From NCBI GenBank assembly GCA_030144725.1, contig JASKMD010000225.1, forward strand, positions 62,001 to 126,000: DNA of 64,000 nt, read 5' to 3'. Shown piece by piece: positions 63,624 to 64,000 of this stretch. The translations under genes were made by a program, and so were the position numbers. Position 1 is the first letter of the stretch, and each line of letters opens with the position of its first letter. This stretch comes from Haematococcus lacustris. Lineage: Eukaryota; Chlorophyta; Chlorophyceae; Chlamydomonadales; Haematococcaceae. The notes under the pieces were generated by a model. The model did not search any database, was not told the DNA's origin, and saw nothing but the letters and a program-made list of their open reading frames with translations.

Positions 63624-64000
63624 ACCGTCATTGCGCTCAGCACACTGCACTGTATCTAACGCATCGCATTGCATTGCTGACAGGGTGATCTATCCGGGGA
63701 CGTGCGATATCTTAAAATCCATACCGCCTGGAGATGACGCGCAAACAAATAAAATTGCCCCGTTATGTGAAGGAACACTCTGTACTGCTACCTTTAGCCA
63801 ATGCTGCATGGTTACACGTGTCTTACTGATCCCGTGTGGCTTGCGCAACTAATGTGACATAACCGTCACCATGCTCATGTCCTATCCCTGTCGTGCCATC
63901 ATCACCATGTGGCCTGTGCATTAGGGCAGGGTGTGTTGGGGCGTTATTCAGCGTCAGCGCAATCAGAGTCTGGCATGCCACGCTTCGTCACACATGGTCC
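63624..64000. other. Region without a supported gene
   Basis: No ORF with motifs. Ordinary base composition, and no repeat or signal that I can name. Confidence 0.4.

Overview
This window is nuclear DNA of a green alga, most likely a chlamydomonadalean; the density of G/C-rich minisatellites suggests something Haematococcus-like, but that is a guess. The evidence is GC-rich coding sequence cut into many short exons by GT-AG introns, plant-type genes (a THI4 thiazole synthase with a transit-peptide-like N-terminus, an AP2-domain regulator, a C2 protein with a GPRP/SRC2-type tail), TGTAA polyadenylation-like signals, and long hexamer and pentamer arrays inside introns. I rebuilt exons by hand from splice sites, phase and family motifs. 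Every junction quoted keeps the frame unless I say otherwise.

Layout. 1-825 (-): 5' part of THI4, cut by the window edge. 2097-8732: a cluster of one DNA-transposon family. Copy A (2097-3192) is an internally deleted version of copy B (5823-8732, opposite strand), and a diverged, broken copy C lies between them. 9560-10898: a second unit with long terminal inverted repeats. 10973-11660 (-): a broken ORF of unknown function. 12003-12400: a 5'-truncated LINE tail. 13806-18218 (-): complete rhomboid-type intramembrane serine protease. 18808-30608 (+): a large gene or gene pair ending in a protein with four AP2 domains, each split by an intron at nearly the same place. 31302-35670 (+): complete C2-domain, YPP-repeat protein. 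36376-37407 (-): fragmentary coding sequence. 37619-44126 (+): an unrecognised low-complexity-rich gene or genes. 44731-48273: a tandem duplication interrupted by a LINE tail. 49009-58045 (-): MATE transporter, with one exon apparently inside a 500-N assembly gap (52559-53058). 58415-62913 (+): complete ten-exon pseudouridine-5'-phosphate glycosidase carrying a 154-bp hAT-type MITE in an intron. 62997-63623 (+): unrecognised basic ORF.

The host genes have unrelated jobs (thiamin synthesis, membrane proteolysis, transcription, calcium/membrane signalling, export, pseudouridine breakdown), as expected for an algal chromosome, and I see no pathway cluster. The most unusual content is the transposon family with an unrecognised coiled-coil protein and a captured KH-domain exon, and the repeated AP2 exon architecture. 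Exon boundaries are inferences that transcripts should test.
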